From contig CAJXWJ010000003.1 in the NCBI GenBank assembly GCA_913062925.1, positions 32,953 through 96,952 on the forward strand: a stretch of DNA of 64,000 bases, given 5' to 3'. Under the pieces are notes generated by a model, which was not told the origin of the DNA, ran no database searches, and saw only the letters and a program-made list of their open reading frames with translations. Each line of letters opens with the position of its first letter. Within the stretch, counting starts at the first letter, position 1. The position numbers and the translations under genes were made by a program. Below are positions 17,088 through 26,672 of the stretch, one piece after another. This DNA comes from an uncultured Pseudorhodobacter sp. (GTDB lineage Bacteria > Pseudomonadota > Alphaproteobacteria > Rhodobacterales > Rhodobacteraceae).

Positions 17088-18521
17088 TTAGGTTTTTTGG
17101 TTTGGCGCCAGATCAATCACATCGTCTTCAACCTCGGCGGCTTTGGGTTGTCCCACCAGCAGCGGCAAAAGTTCGGCCCCCGTCGCACTTTGACCCGAGG
17201 TTTCGACCGGATCGCGCCAGCTGAGGGTGTCAAAGCCGCCGCAATTCTCGCAGATCGGCTGCCAAGTGGCGTGGATGGCCTGACATTTATCGCAGCACCA
17301 CTGCGGGCCACGCGGAGCGGTCAGCGCGCGCGACAACCAGCCGCGCACAACCGCCTCGTCAGAGCCTTCGCCGCGTTCAACCGCCGCCATGATCGCAAGC
17401 GCCCGCTGCGTTGGCCGCGCGGTGGGCAGATCGCCCAGCGCACGACGGGCCGCCGGATAATCTTCGGCGGCGATGTTCAGCTCGGCCAGCAAGAGTTTGG
17501 TCTGGTCGCTGTCACCATGCTGCGAGGTCAGTGCGGCAAAGCGTTTCAAACGCTGAACCGGGGTCTCTTCAGGCTCTATATCGGCAAAAGCAGCGGCAAT
17601 TTCGGGATGCGGCAGCACGCTCCAGGCCTTTTTCAGAATGCGCGCCGCCGCTTTCTTATCGCCCTTTTCAATCAAGCCACGCCCCGCCATCACCGCCGCC
17701 GGAATCAGATCGGGCGAGCGTTTGTTGGCCTCGATCGCGGCCTCGCGGGCCTCGGTGCTGGCGGTTTCATCCATCACGCCGCGCGCCTCTTGCAGCGCAA
17801 GCACGGCGTCGCGACGACGGTAGACATCCTTGGGCAGGCTACCGGCCTTCAGCTTGGCGCCCAAAGTGGTTCGCGCGCCTTTCCAATCGGCTTTTTCTGA
17901 TTGCAGTTTTAGCAAAATATCCTGCGTCTCGGCATGCTTGGGCTTCAGCGCAAAGGCCTTTTCAGCCAAGGCAAGGGCTGTGTCGGTATCACCCTCGGCC
18001 AGCTTTTGCCGCAGCAAGCCGCGCACGCCGACAAAGCGCGTCGCCTCATTGCTGACCAAAGCGCGATAGGCCGCGGTGGCGCGTTTTGTATCGCCTGCGG
18101 CCTCGGCGGCTTGGGCCACCAATAGCGTTGTCAGATCAGGACTTTCCAAAAACTTCTCGGCACGCTGAGCACGGATCAGCGCCAAACGCCCCTCGCCCGA
18201 AGCCAGCGCCATCAGCCCTTCAGACAGCGCCTGATAGCCCTTTCTTTCACGATTGCGGTCGAAATAGCGCGAAATCGCGGTTTCATCGCCGTTCAAAAAG
18301 CGCAGCGTTGCAACCAAAAGGCCGGTCAGCTTCATCACCAGCCACAGCAGCGCAACCAAAAGCAAAAGCACAATGGCGGCTTGCAATGGCCCCAGACTGA
18401 ATTCCCAGCCCGCCACCGCAATCCGCACCCCTTCGGGCGATTGCAGCAGCAGATCGGCGCCATAGGTCAGCCCCGCAATCGCGGCAATAAACAGCAAAAC
18501 TTTAATCAAAGACCACAGCAT
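17088..18521 (-). CDS. hemY: HemY-family membrane TPR protein with C-terminal zinc-ribbon
   Basis: 477 residues. Two N-terminal membrane helices (about 3-24 and 43-64) form the HemY_N region, followed by TPR-like helical repeats to about residue 400. The C-terminus holds a four-to-five cysteine motif, C409-C410-x2-C413 and C424-x2-C427, resembling a rubredoxin-type zinc ribbon. Start ATG at 18521 (MLWSLIKVLLF) has AGGGGG upstream and follows the mitofilin-like gene by 10 bp. The family is named from the hem operon, but its function is unproven; the helix-TPR-ribbon layout is also that of LapB, the LPS synthesis regulator. Do not confuse it with Bacillus HemY, the protoporphyrinogen oxidase. 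Confidence 0.88.
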   Translation of the reverse strand: MLWSLIKVLLFIAAIAGLTYGADLLLQSPEGVRIAVAGWEFSLGPLQAAIVLLLLVALLWLVMKLTGLLVATLRFLNGDETAISRYFDRNRERKGYQALSEGLMALASGEGRLALIRAQRAEKFLESPDLTTLLVAQAAEAAGDTKRATAAYRALVSNEATRFVGVRGLLRQKLAEGDTDTALALAEKAFALKPKHAETQDILLKLQSEKADWKGARTTLGAKLKAGSLPKDVYRRRDAVLALQEARGVMDETASTEAREAAIEANKRSPDLIPAAVMAGRGLIEKGDKKAAARILKKAWSVLPHPEIAAAFADIEPEETPVQRLKRFAALTSQHGDSDQTKLLLAELNIAAEDYPAARRALGDLPTARPTQRALAIMAAVERGEGSDEAVVRGWLSRALTAPRGPQWCCDKCQAIHATWQPICENCGGFDTLSWRDPVETSGQSATGAELLPLLVGQPKAAEVEDDVIDLAPNQKT

Positions 18522-18531
18522 AGCAGACCCC

Positions 18532-19536
18532 CTATTGACCCAAGGCTGCGGCAAGGCCCGCAACAGCTGTTTCACCGGCAAGCCGGGTTTCCGCCAATGC
18601 CTGCCAAGCCGCCATTTCAGCCAGTGCCGGCGCTGGCAGGGCGGCGATCTCGGTCAAAGCCGTGGCCAGATCGTGGGCGCGCAAGGCCGCTTCGGCGCGC
18701 GACAGCACTGCATCGGGATCGGTGCCTGCGCGCGCAGTGGTCGAGCGTGCCCCGGTCTGCGTGCGCAGAAAATTCGTGGCGCGATCAGCCCAGCTTTGCC
18801 CCATATCGGCCCGCAGTGCCGCATCCAAAGCGGCGCGGGCGGCCTCTGGGAAGGCTTCGGTCAAACCGGCAAGCGTCGGCAAACCCGTTTGCGCATGATC
18901 AGACAGCGCCGCAGGCACATCGGCCAGCCCCGCCAGCGCCGCCGCATAGGGCGCGCCGCTGTCCAAGGCGGCCTGCACCTCGGCCAAAGCCAATGTCGCG
19001 CGGGCTAGGGCCGAGGTCGCCTCTGCCTCGGCCTTGATCTTATCGGCGGCGGCTTGCGCATCGGCCATCATCGCCTGAATGGCTGCGGCATCAACGGCAC
19101 CTGCAGGGGCCTGTTTCAGCGCATCAATTTGCGCCTGCATCTCTTGCAGCGCGGCGGTTGGGGCCGCCTGCGCAGCGGGGCGCGTCTCCAAAGCTTGGAT
19201 CTTTGCAGCCAGATCAGCAATTTGCACCGCAAAAGCCGCCGTATCCGGCAAGGCCGCCAGCTTGGCCTGCAAATCCGCGGTTTCGGCCTGCTGCGCCGCA
19301 AGCGCTGCCTGCAAAGCCGAGGTATCCTGAAGCGGCCAGCCCTTTGGCACATATTGCGCCAGACCAAAGCCAATACCCGCCGCAATCACGCCCCCCAGCA
19401 GACCGCCAACCAAACCGCCACTGCGCTTTGTGGGTTTGGGCTTGGGCGTCGGTTCGACCTCTGCCTCTGCCTCGGGTTCGGGCAGCACGACGGGTTCTGC
19501 CTCGGGCGTGATCGCTTCTGGTTCTTTGTCTGACAT
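18532..19536 (-). CDS. Mitofilin/HemX-like coiled-coil membrane protein
   Basis: A 334-residue, alanine-rich protein with an acidic proline/glutamate cytoplasmic N-terminus (about 1-40), one glycine-rich membrane helix near residues 43-62 (LVGGLLGGVIAAGIGFGLAQ), a long predicted coiled coil (about 75-190), and a C-terminal helical domain ending in WADRATNFLRTQTGARSTT and beyond. This layout is the bacterial mitofilin/HemX family found between hemD and hemY in alphaproteobacteria, thought to organise inner membranes. Start ATG at 19536 is used; the longer frame adds an unlikely stretch. It is cotranscribed with hemD and the hemY-like gene. Confidence 0.87.
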   Translation of the reverse strand: MSDKEPEAITPEAEPVVLPEPEAEAEVEPTPKPKPTKRSGGLVGGLLGGVIAAGIGFGLAQYVPKGWPLQDTSALQAALAAQQAETADLQAKLAALPDTAAFAVQIADLAAKIQALETRPAAQAAPTAALQEMQAQIDALKQAPAGAVDAAAIQAMMADAQAAADKIKAEAEATSALARATLALAEVQAALDSGAPYAAALAGLADVPAALSDHAQTGLPTLAGLTEAFPEAARAALDAALRADMGQSWADRATNFLRTQTGARSTTARAGTDPDAVLSRAEAALRAHDLATALTEIAALPAPALAEMAAWQALAETRLAGETAVAGLAAALGQ

Positions 19537-19587
19537 GATCGCCCCACTCTTTGCTTTGCCCAAGTTAATGCCCTGAGGCGGCAAGGT

Positions 19588-20298
19588 TCAAGAACCAAGC
19601 GCTTGCTGCGTCACTTGGGCCAAGGCTTGCCGCAGCGATGCAGCGTCTGGCTGCTGGGCCACCGCAACACCCTGCGCTGGAATATCCAGCTCTGCAAGAA
19701 CGGCCAAACTTAGCGCCGCCACAAAGACCGGAGCCGAAGCCATAATGCGGCGGTATTCCGCGCAAAACAGCTTGGCCGAACGCGGCGAAAACAGCGGCAA
19801 CAGAACCGGTGCCGCGCCCTGCAACAAAGCCACAGCCTGCGGGGTCAGCGGCAAGGGCTTTTGCCGGTAGACTTGGGCCAAAACTGGCTCTAATCCTGCC
19901 GAAATCAGAGCATCACGCAGGCTGGTTGCGGCCTCTTGCGCCTGTAACAACAACAGCGGCCCCTTCAGGTTTTGTGCCAGGATCAAAGCCGCCAGATCCG
20001 CCGCATTGCCATCCGCCGAGACCGCCTGCCAGCCCTGCGCAGCGGCTGCAAGCGCGGTGCGTTTGCCGACACAAAAGGCGCGCTCTGGCAACGAAACCCG
20101 CAAACCCGCCGCCGCCTGCACCCCGGTTTCCGAGGTAAAGATCATCGCCGCATAGGGTTTTTGCGCAATCTTGGGCCGCAGAAACTCTGGCTCCATCAGC
20201 GGCGAGATCACGACATCGCCGATCAGGCCATGCGCAAACCGCTGGCTTTGCGCCAAAGGCCGCGTCAACAGAAAGCTGGCTTGGGATTGTCTGACCAT
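19588..20298 (-). CDS. hemD: Uroporphyrinogen-III synthase
   Basis: Cyclises hydroxymethylbilane to uroporphyrinogen III, the last common step to heme, siroheme, bacteriochlorophyll and cobalamin. The 236-residue length and the two-lobed pattern fit HemD, whose sequence is poorly conserved: [14 protein letters not shown] at the start, [29 protein letters not shown], and [18 protein letters not shown] in the second lobe. It leads the hemD-mitofilin-hemY run and is divergent from tsaD across a 45-bp gap. HemC is not in the window. Confidence 0.88.
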   Translation of the reverse strand: MVRQSQASFLLTRPLAQSQRFAHGLIGDVVISPLMEPEFLRPKIAQKPYAAMIFTSETGVQAAAGLRVSLPERAFCVGKRTALAAAAQGWQAVSADGNAADLAALILAQNLKGPLLLLQAQEAATSLRDALISAGLEPVLAQVYRQKPLPLTPQAVALLQGAAPVLLPLFSPRSAKLFCAEYRRIMASAPVFVAALSLAVLAELDIPAQGVAVAQQPDAASLRQALAQVTQQALGS

Positions 20299-20343
20299 GC
20301 CCTAGGTGTTACCTGCGAAGAGGGCAGCAATCAACGGCGGAAC

Positions 20344-21441
20344 ATGGCAAACACACTGACCTTTCTGGGCATCGAGTCGAGCTGTGATGACACGGCCGCA
20401 GCGGTTGTGCGCCATCAGCTGGGCGGCTCGGCGCAGGTTCTGGCCTCGATCGTCGAAGGCCAGACGGCGCTGCATGCCGATTTTGGCGGTGTTGTGCCAG
20501 AAATTGCCGCCCGCGCCCATGCCGAGCGGCTGGATCATTGCGTCGAACGCGCCTTGTCACAGGCGGGGATGCGCTTGGCAGATCTGGACGGTATCGCGGT
20601 CACCGCAGGGCCGGGGCTGATCGGCGGTGTGCTGTCTGGGGTGATGTTGGCCAAGGGGCTGACGGCGGCGACGGGCTTGCCGCTGGTTGGCGTTAACCAT
20701 TTGGCCGGCCACGCGCTGACGCCACGGCTGACCGATGGGCTCGCCTTTCCCTATCTGATGCTGCTGGTTTCAGGCGGTCATTGCCAGTTTCTGATCGCGC
20801 ATTCCGCTGATAAATTCGAACGCCTTGGCGGCACCATCGACGATGCCCCAGGCGAGGCTTTTGACAAAACCGCCAAGCTTTTGGGTCTGGCGCAACCCGG
20901 CGGGCCGCTGGTGCAGGCCGAAGCGCTGCATGGCGATGCCAAACGCTTTGCCTTTCCGCGGCCGCTGCTGGATCGGGCGGGCTGCGATATGTCTTTCTCG
21001 GGGCTGAAGACCGCACTTTTACGGGCGCGCGACGCGATCCTTGTAGAAAAAGGCGGGCTGACGGTTCAGGATCGGCGCGATCTTTGCGCAGGGTTTCAGG
21101 CAGCCGTTGCCGATGTTTTGGCCGAGAAAACCCGCCGAGCTTTGGCAGTCTATCTTGCGCTTTCGCCCGAGGTGCCCGCCTTTGCCGTTGCGGGTGGCGT
21201 GGCGGCAAATACCGCTATACGCGCCAAGTTAGAGACGGTTTGTGCCGATAACGGCGCTGCGTTTTTTGCCCCACCTTTGGCGCTTTGCACTGATAATGCG
21301 GCGATGATCGCTTGGGCGGGGATCGAGCGGTTTCGGTCAGGTGGGCGCGATGATGCCAGCCTTTCCGCCCGCCCGCGCTGGCCTTTGGACGCCACAGCCG
21401 CCCCTATGCTTGGGTCGGGCAAAAAAGGGGCAAAGTCGTGA
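20344..21441 (+). CDS. tsaD: tRNA N6-adenosine threonylcarbamoyltransferase TsaD
   Basis: Transfers the threonylcarbamoyl group to A37 of ANN-decoding tRNAs (t6A), acting with TsaB, TsaE and TsaC. The protein from ATG 20344 ([17 protein letters not shown]) has 365 residues. Key features: the ASKHA fold start [14 protein letters not shown], the metal-binding histidine segment [15 protein letters not shown], the LVSGGHCQF nucleotide loop and the [16 protein letters not shown] motif. GGCGGA lies just upstream of the start. Its TGA overlaps the GTG of gpsA. TsaE is also encoded in this window at 32.8 kb. Confidence 0.97.
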   Translation: MANTLTFLGIESSCDDTAAAVVRHQLGGSAQVLASIVEGQTALHADFGGVVPEIAARAHAERLDHCVERALSQAGMRLADLDGIAVTAGPGLIGGVLSGVMLAKGLTAATGLPLVGVNHLAGHALTPRLTDGLAFPYLMLLVSGGHCQFLIAHSADKFERLGGTIDDAPGEAFDKTAKLLGLAQPGGPLVQAEALHGDAKRFAFPRPLLDRAGCDMSFSGLKTALLRARDAILVEKGGLTVQDRRDLCAGFQAAVADVLAEKTRRALAVYLALSPEVPAFAVAGGVAANTAIRAKLETVCADNGAAFFAPPLALCTDNAAMIAWAGIERFRSGGRDDASLSARPRWPLDATAAPMLGSGKKGAKS

Positions 21442-22388
21442 TCGGCATCCTTGGCGCAGGCGCTTTTGGCACGGCTCTTGCGGTCGCCTTGGGGCGCGAA
21501 GGCCGCGATGTGCGGCTTTGGGCGCGGGATGCGCATCATGTCGCCACGATGCGCAAAGCTCGAATGAATGCAGCGCGATTGCCGGGCATTGGCTTTCCTG
21601 AATCTGTCTCTGTTACAGCGGAAATAGACGATATTCTGGGTGCAAAGGCGATCTTACTAGCGGTGCCGATGCAGGCGCTGCGCGGGCTGTTGGGCGCCGA
21701 GCCGCGCTTGAACGGTCATGTGTTGGTGGCCTGCTGCAAGGGGGTCGATCTGACCAGCTTGCAAGGCCCAGCCGGATTGATCGCGGCGGCTTGTCCTGAT
21801 GCGCGCGTTGGCATTCTGACCGGACCCAGCTTTGCCAGCGACATCGCCAAGGGCCTGCCGACCGCGCTGACGCTGGCCTGCCACGACGGCGAGGCGCTGC
21901 AAAACCTGCTGTCGACGCCTGCGCTGCGACTGTATCGCAGCGAAGATATCATCGGGGCGGAACTGGGTGGCGCGTTAAAGAATGTGATCGCGATTGCGGC
22001 CGGCGTGGTGATTGGCGCGGGCTTGGGCGATTCGGCGCGCGCGGCGCTGATGGCGCGCGGCTATGCCGAGATGACGCGCTTTGCCATCGCCCATGGCGCC
22101 GAGGCCGAAACGCTTGCCGGCCTGTCGGGCTTTGGCGATCTGGTGCTGACCTGCACCTCGGCGCAGTCGCGTAACTTCCGCTATGGTCAGGCTTTGGGCA
22201 GCGGCACTGGCTTTGACGCTTCGGTCACTGTCGAGGGGGCTGCGACGGCAAAAGCAGTCTCTAACATCGCCAAAAAGACCAATATCGAAATGCCGATCAC
22301 CGATATGATTGCCGCGTTGATCGGCCAAACTATAACTCTGCCGCAGGCGATTTCCGCCCTGCTGTCTCGCCCATTAAAACAGGAGTAA
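21438..22388 (+). CDS. gpsA: Glycerol-3-phosphate dehydrogenase [NAD(P)+]
   Basis: Reduces dihydroxyacetone phosphate to sn-glycerol 3-phosphate for phospholipid synthesis. 316 residues, slightly short of the usual 320-340. The nucleotide-binding [16 protein letters not shown] is at residues 3-18; the catalytic lysine is in [30 protein letters not shown] and [17 protein letters not shown] are family signatures. The start codon is GTG at 21438, overlapping the tsaD stop by GTGA, indicating coupled translation. Confidence 0.97.
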   Translation: MIGILGAGAFGTALAVALGREGRDVRLWARDAHHVATMRKARMNAARLPGIGFPESVSVTAEIDDILGAKAILLAVPMQALRGLLGAEPRLNGHVLVACCKGVDLTSLQGPAGLIAAACPDARVGILTGPSFASDIAKGLPTALTLACHDGEALQNLLSTPALRLYRSEDIIGAELGGALKNVIAIAAGVVIGAGLGDSARAALMARGYAEMTRFAIAHGAEAETLAGLSGFGDLVLTCTSAQSRNFRYGQALGSGTGFDASVTVEGAATAKAVSNIAKKTNIEMPITDMIAALIGQTITLPQAISALLSRPLKQE

Positions 22389-22391
22389 CCC

Positions 22392-22664
22392 ATGCGTGCT
22401 GCTTTGATCTGCCTTGATAAACCCGACCACCTGCAAATTCGCCTTGATAATCGCAGCGCCCACCTTGGCTATATCGAGGCGACGGGCGTGGTGGAAATGG
22501 CCGGGCCTTTCCTGAGCCCCGAAGGCCAGATGACCGGCAGCCTTGTGGTGGTGAATGTCGAAAACCTGGCCGCAGCACAGGATTGGGCCGCGAATGACCC
22601 CTATGCTTTGGCTGGGCTGTTTAGTTCGGTAACAATTACCGAGTGGAAAAAGGTTATCGGATGA
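22392..22664 (+). CDS. YciI family protein
   Basis: A 90-residue protein of the YciI / DGPF ferredoxin-like family. It contains the family pattern RSAHLGYIEATGVVEMAGPF with the conserved histidine and GPF, and ANDPYALAGLF near the end. Some relatives are dehalogenase-like or peroxide-related enzymes; the function of this one is unknown. AGGAG lies six bases before the ATG, and the stop overlaps the next start by ATGA, so it is part of the tsaD-gpsA-yciI-EVE string. Confidence 0.88.
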   Translation: MRAALICLDKPDHLQIRLDNRSAHLGYIEATGVVEMAGPFLSPEGQMTGSLVVVNVENLAAAQDWAANDPYALAGLFSSVTITEWKKVIG

Positions 22665-23080
22665 AGTTTTGGCTGTTCAAATCCGAGCCAGACACTTGGG
22701 GCTGGCACGACCAGCTTGCCAAGGGCGATCTGGGCGAGGAATGGGGCGGCGTGCGCAACTATCAGGCCCGCAACAATATGCGGGCCATGCAGCTGGGCGA
22801 TCTGGGGTTTTTCTATCATTCCAACATCGGCAAAGAGATCGTTGGCATTGTCGAGGTCTGCAAGCTCTCGGCGCCTGACAGCACTACAGAGGATCCGCGC
22901 TGGGATTGTGTGCATATCCGCGCGGTCCGAGCCTTGGCAAAACCCGTGACGATGGAGCAATGCAAAGCAACGGTGGGCTTGCAGGATATGGTTCTGGTGA
23001 AAAACGCACGGCTTTCGGTGCAGCCTGTGACGCAGGAAGAGTGGCAGATCATTTGCGAAATGGGCGGAACTGCGCCGTAA
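22661..23080 (+). CDS. EVE domain protein (THYN1-like)
   Basis: A 139-residue single-domain EVE protein, a PUA-like fold that binds modified bases. Characteristic start FWLFKSEPDTWGW, then WGGVRNYQARNNMRAM and GDLGFFYHSN match the bacterial YbpD/THYN1 group. The longer frame from 22643 is rejected because the family begins at MKFWLFKSEP and the ATG at 22661 overlaps the yciI stop (ATGA). It is the last gene of the tsaD string. Its nucleic-acid substrate is unknown. Confidence 0.9.
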   Translation: MKFWLFKSEPDTWGWHDQLAKGDLGEEWGGVRNYQARNNMRAMQLGDLGFFYHSNIGKEIVGIVEVCKLSAPDSTTEDPRWDCVHIRAVRALAKPVTMEQCKATVGLQDMVLVKNARLSVQPVTQEEWQIICEMGGTAP

Positions 23081-23299
23081 TTTTGGAAAAGGGGGCCCAT
23101 TACCCCTAAAGGACCCCCTTCCACCCCACGTGCTCCCTCAGCACCACACGTGTTCTGTAATAAGGTCCCGGGCCTACTGCCCTGCTTGATTACACTAAAA
23201 GATGCGGCTCTTGCGTGCAAATGCAAAGCCATAAAGGTTTAAGTCAAATACAATGTTGAGCCGCAGACCCGCCAAAGGCTGACGGGCCAGCGGTGTGGA

Positions 23300-23644
23300 T
23301 TACTTGCTGTAGATCGCTTCTTTGCCAAAGTGCTTGGTCAGCATATAATAGACCACCGCACGGTACTTATGCCGCTCGGACCGGCCATAGGTGTCGATCA
23401 CAGCGTTGATTGCCTGCATCAAGTTCTCGCCCTCTGGCAGGCCCAACTTCTTGATAAGAAAGTTCTTTTTGATGGTTTCCAGCTCGGAGGCATCGCTGCC
23501 TGCAACGGTGGAGGCATCACTGTTATAGATCGCAGGGCCGCAGCCGATGGTGACTTTGGCCAGCAGATCCATATCTGGTGAGATATTACATTTTGTCTTC
23601 AAATCATCAGCATATTTGGCGATCAGTTCGGCACGCTTGCTCAT
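23300..23644 (-). CDS. DUF2853 family protein
   Basis: A 114-residue, probably cytoplasmic helical protein. The family pattern includes MSKRAELIAKYADDLK, a CNISPDMDLLAKVTIGCGPAIYN segment and KYRAVVYYMLTKHFGK near the end; this resembles the DUF2853 family known mainly from Rhodobacteraceae and marine bacteria, with no assigned function. ATG at 23644 has AAGGA eight bases before it. Single gene, downstream of ahcY on the same strand order but separated from it by an ahcY terminator-like hairpin on the other side of its promoter region. Confidence 0.8.
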   Translation of the reverse strand: MSKRAELIAKYADDLKTKCNISPDMDLLAKVTIGCGPAIYNSDASTVAGSDASELETIKKNFLIKKLGLPEGENLMQAINAVIDTYGRSERHKYRAVVYYMLTKHFGKEAIYSK

Positions 23645-23781
23645 TACAAAATCCTTTGTTCCACTAGGTCGAGAGTCAATCTGCCCAAAATTTGACAGGA
23701 TGAGCAAAGCTTAAGCGAGGCAGAGGGCCACTCAAAGGGAAAAATTTGATCAGCTTCCCCCTTAGGCGGAGGAATGACAAA

Positions 23782-23801
23782 GGCCCGACTTGCGCCGGGC
23801 C
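23782..23801 (-). terminator. Probable terminator of ahcY
   Basis: Just after the ahcY stop the minus strand forms CGGGCC ... GGCCCG, written on the plus strand as GGCCCG (23782-23787) and CGGGCC (23796-23801) with an 8-nt loop. A short TTTG tail follows on the minus strand. It lies within 25 bp of the stop and fits a Rho-independent terminator with a weak U tract. Confidence 0.5.
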
Positions 23802-23823
23802 CTTGAAACCGCTGAAGCGGGAT

Positions 23824-25206
23824 TTAGTAGCGGTAATGCTCGGCCTTGAACGGGCCTTCGATTTTAACGCCGATATAGTCGGCCTGATCTTTGCGCAATT
23901 CAGTCAGTTTCACGCCGATTTTCTTCAGATGCAGACGGGCAACTTTTTCGTCCAGCTCTTTCGGCAGAATATAGACGCCGGGCTGATAGTTGCTGCCGTT
24001 GGTCCAGAGTTCGATTTGCGCCAGAACTTGGTTGGTGAAAGAGGCCGACATCACAAAGGAAGGGTGGCCGGTGGCATTGCCAAGGTTCAACAGGCGGCCT
24101 TCGGACAGCAGGATGATCCGCGCGCCCGAGGGCATTTCGATCATATCGACTTGGTCTTTGATATTGGTCCACTTGTGGTTTTTCAGCGCCGCAACTTGGA
24201 TTTCATTGTCAAAGTGGCCGATGTTGCCGACGATCGACATGTCTTTCATCTCGCGGATATGCTCGATGCGGATCACGTCTTTGTTGCCGGTGGTGGTGAT
24301 AAAGATATCGGCGCTTGCGACGACGTCTTCCAGCAGCACAACTTCAAAGCCATCCATCGCGGCTTGCAGCGCGCAGATCGGATCCACTTCGGTGACCTTG
24401 ACGCGGGCACCAGCGCCTTGCAGGCTGGCGGCCGAACCTTTGCCGACATCGCCGTAACCGCAAACCACGGCAACTTTGCCTGCCATCATGGTATCGGTGG
24501 CGCGGCGAATGCCGTCGACGAGGCTTTCTTTGCAGCCGTATTTATTGTCGAACTTCGACTTGGTGACCGAATCGTTGACGTTAATTGCAGGGAAAGGCAG
24601 CTCGCCCTTTTTGTGCAGATCATAAAGACGGTGAACGCCGGTGGTGGTTTCTTCGGACACGCCTTTGATCGCGGCTTTGGTTTTGGCGAACCAACCGGGG
24701 GATTCTTTCATCCGCTTTTGGATCTGCGCTTTGATCACGACTTCTTCTTCGGAAGAGGGCACCGAAAGTACGTCTTCGCCGGCTTCCATCCGTGCGCCAA
24801 GCAGAACGTACAGCGTCGCATCGCCGCCATCGTCCAGGATCATATTCGCGCCTTCGGGGAACATGAAGGAGCGATCAAGGTAATCCCAATGTTCAGTCAG
24901 CGACTGGCCTTTTACCGCGAAAACCGGCGTGCCGCCTGCTGCAATGGCAGCTGCGGCGTGGTCTTGGGTCGAGAAAATGTTGCAAGATGCCCAGCGCACA
25001 TCGGCGCCCAGCTCGACCAGCGTTTCGATCAAGACAGCGGTCTGGATCGTCATATGCAGCGAGCCAACAATCCGCGCGCCTTTCAAAGGCTTTGAAGCGC
25101 CGAACTCTTCGCGGCAGGCCATCAGGCCCGGCATTTCGGTTTCGGCGATGGTCAATTCTTTGCGGCCATAATCGGCCAAGGCGATGTCTTTAACGATATA
25201 GTCCAT
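23824..25206 (-). CDS. ahcY: Adenosylhomocysteinase
   Basis: Hydrolyses S-adenosylhomocysteine to adenosine and homocysteine, clearing the methyl cycle product. 460 residues from ATG 25206 ([18 protein letters not shown]); the longer frame would add 33 residues with no family match. Motifs: [16 protein letters not shown], the active-site lysine/aspartate region [20 protein letters not shown], the NAD-binding [20 protein letters not shown], and the C-terminal NAD loop HYRY with the conserved lysine upstream in the terminal helix ([12 protein letters not shown]). It is divergent from ktrB with a 137-bp gap. Confidence 0.98.
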   Translation of the reverse strand: MDYIVKDIALADYGRKELTIAETEMPGLMACREEFGASKPLKGARIVGSLHMTIQTAVLIETLVELGADVRWASCNIFSTQDHAAAAIAAGGTPVFAVKGQSLTEHWDYLDRSFMFPEGANMILDDGGDATLYVLLGARMEAGEDVLSVPSSEEEVVIKAQIQKRMKESPGWFAKTKAAIKGVSEETTTGVHRLYDLHKKGELPFPAINVNDSVTKSKFDNKYGCKESLVDGIRRATDTMMAGKVAVVCGYGDVGKGSAASLQGAGARVKVTEVDPICALQAAMDGFEVVLLEDVVASADIFITTTGNKDVIRIEHIREMKDMSIVGNIGHFDNEIQVAALKNHKWTNIKDQVDMIEMPSGARIILLSEGRLLNLGNATGHPSFVMSASFTNQVLAQIELWTNGSNYQPGVYILPKELDEKVARLHLKKIGVKLTELRKDQADYIGVKIEGPFKAEHYRY

Positions 25207-25343
25207 ATCTCTACCTAGATGACTTCTATTTTGCCGCGCAGGTAGCATGAACAGGGCTTTTAAGCAATGTGACATGCCTGCGCCAAAACCTCGCTTTTGA
25301 CGCAAAGCGATGCTATTGCCACAGGGCGAGTGTCGGAGGAATG

Positions 25344-26672
25344 ATGTGGACCTGGTTTAGAACCCCTGCGCGGCTGGTTCCAACGGCGTTTTTGCTGGTG
25401 ATCTTGTTGGGCACTGCGCTGCTGAGGCTGCCGATCTCGCAGGCGGGCTCGGGTGAGACCAGTGTTTTGCAGGCGCTATTTACGGCCACCTCTGCGGTGG
25501 CGGTCACGGGTCTGGTTGTTGTGGATACCGCCAAGCATTGGTCGCTGTTTGGTGAGGCTGTGATCTTTGCGCTGTTTCAGATTGGCGGCGTGGGCATCAT
25601 GACCAGCTCGACGCTGCTGGTGCTGATGGTGTCGCGGAAACTGAGCCTAACGCAGCAGATTATGGTGACAACCGAAAGCCGCGGCATCGTGATGGGCGAT
25701 GTGAAAGCGGTGCTGACGCTGGCCATCGGTGTGATGCTGACGGTCGAGCTTTTGGTCGCAAGCGTGATGGTGCCGCATTTTCTGGGTCGTGGCCTTAGCT
25801 TGCCTGCTGCGCTTTGGCAGGCGATGTTTAACGCAAGCGCCGCGTTTACAAATGCTGGTTTTTCGATCTACCCGGGCGGCATGGCATCCTTTATCCACGA
25901 CCCTTGGCTGTTGATCGCAATCATGGTGGCGGTGCTGATCGGCGGGCTTGGTCTGCCAGTCTATTACGACCTGCGCCATTTGCACGGGTCACAGCACAAA
26001 CTGTCGCTGCACAGCAAATTGACGCTGATCACCACAGGCGCGCTTTTTGCGCTGTCCTTCGTGCTGACCGCGGGGTTTGAATGGAGCAATCCGCAAACCC
26101 TTGGGCTTTTGCCGCTGCAAGAACGCTTGGTGAATGCCGCCTATCACGGTTTTATGGCGCGCTCTTGTGGCATGAACACTTTGGACATGACCGCCATGAC
26201 CGAAGAAAGCCTGTTGTTGACCTATGGCATGATGCTGATCGGTGGTGGCTCGGCTTCGACGGCAGGAGGGATTAAAGTCTCTACTCTAGCGATTTTGGTC
26301 CTAGCAGTCTGGCACGAGGTGCGCGGCAATCAGGATCTGACCGCCTTTGGCCGCAAGGTGTCCGCGATCGTTCAGCGAGAGGCGCTTTCGGTCTTGGTGC
26401 TGGCGGTGGGGATGCTGTTTGCGGGCATCATGGCATTGCGGATCCTGTCGGATCTGCCGCTGCGGCAGGTGGTGTTCGAGGCGATCTCGGCCTTTGCCAA
26501 TGTCGGGCTTTCAATGAATGCAACAGCGCTTTTCCCGCCGGCAGCGCAGGTGGTGCTGATTTGTTTGATGTTTATTGGCCGCGTCGGCACCATCACCGTG
26601 GCCGTGGCCTTGGCGCTGCGCTATCGTCGGGCCAGCTATCACTATCCGGAGGAACGTCCAATTGTTGGGTAA
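25344..26672 (+). CDS. ktrB: Potassium uptake channel subunit (KtrB/TrkH family)
   Basis: Membrane ion-translocating subunit of a Ktr-type potassium system, about 442 residues, closer to KtrB than to the longer TrkH. Four pore regions are visible, for example [14 protein letters not shown] (first selectivity-filter loop), [31 protein letters not shown] and [15 protein letters not shown], each carrying the filter glycine, plus [19 protein letters not shown] ends at 25340, so ATG 25344 (spacing 3) is preferred to ATG 25341 (spacing 0). The regulatory subunit gene begins 11 bases before its stop. Confidence 0.93.
   Translation: MWTWFRTPARLVPTAFLLVILLGTALLRLPISQAGSGETSVLQALFTATSAVAVTGLVVVDTAKHWSLFGEAVIFALFQIGGVGIMTSSTLLVLMVSRKLSLTQQIMVTTESRGIVMGDVKAVLTLAIGVMLTVELLVASVMVPHFLGRGLSLPAALWQAMFNASAAFTNAGFSIYPGGMASFIHDPWLLIAIMVAVLIGGLGLPVYYDLRHLHGSQHKLSLHSKLTLITTGALFALSFVLTAGFEWSNPQTLGLLPLQERLVNAAYHGFMARSCGMNTLDMTAMTEESLLLTYGMMLIGGGSASTAGGIKVSTLAILVLAVWHEVRGNQDLTAFGRKVSAIVQREALSVLVLAVGMLFAGIMALRILSDLPLRQVVFEAISAFANVGLSMNATALFPPAAQVVLICLMFIGRVGTITVAVALALRYRRASYHYPEERPIVG

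Noticed and set aside
23081..23299. Structured gap between the EVE gene and DUF2853 (inverted repeat 23089-23095 / 23114-23120, two CACGTG)
   Set aside because: The 7-bp repeat has an 18-nt loop and no T tract; the CACGTG copies are short palindromes expected by chance. No ORF or known RNA seen.
23746..25095. 449-codon plus-strand open frame antisense to ahcY
   Set aside because: The minus strand encodes complete adenosylhomocysteinase with all motifs; the antisense frame has no family features.
25207..25343. Possible SAH or SAM riboswitch before ahcY
   Set aside because: The 137-bp gap lacks the conserved core sequences of the SAH and SAM/SAH motifs I could look for, and no clear folded aptamer was seen by eye.
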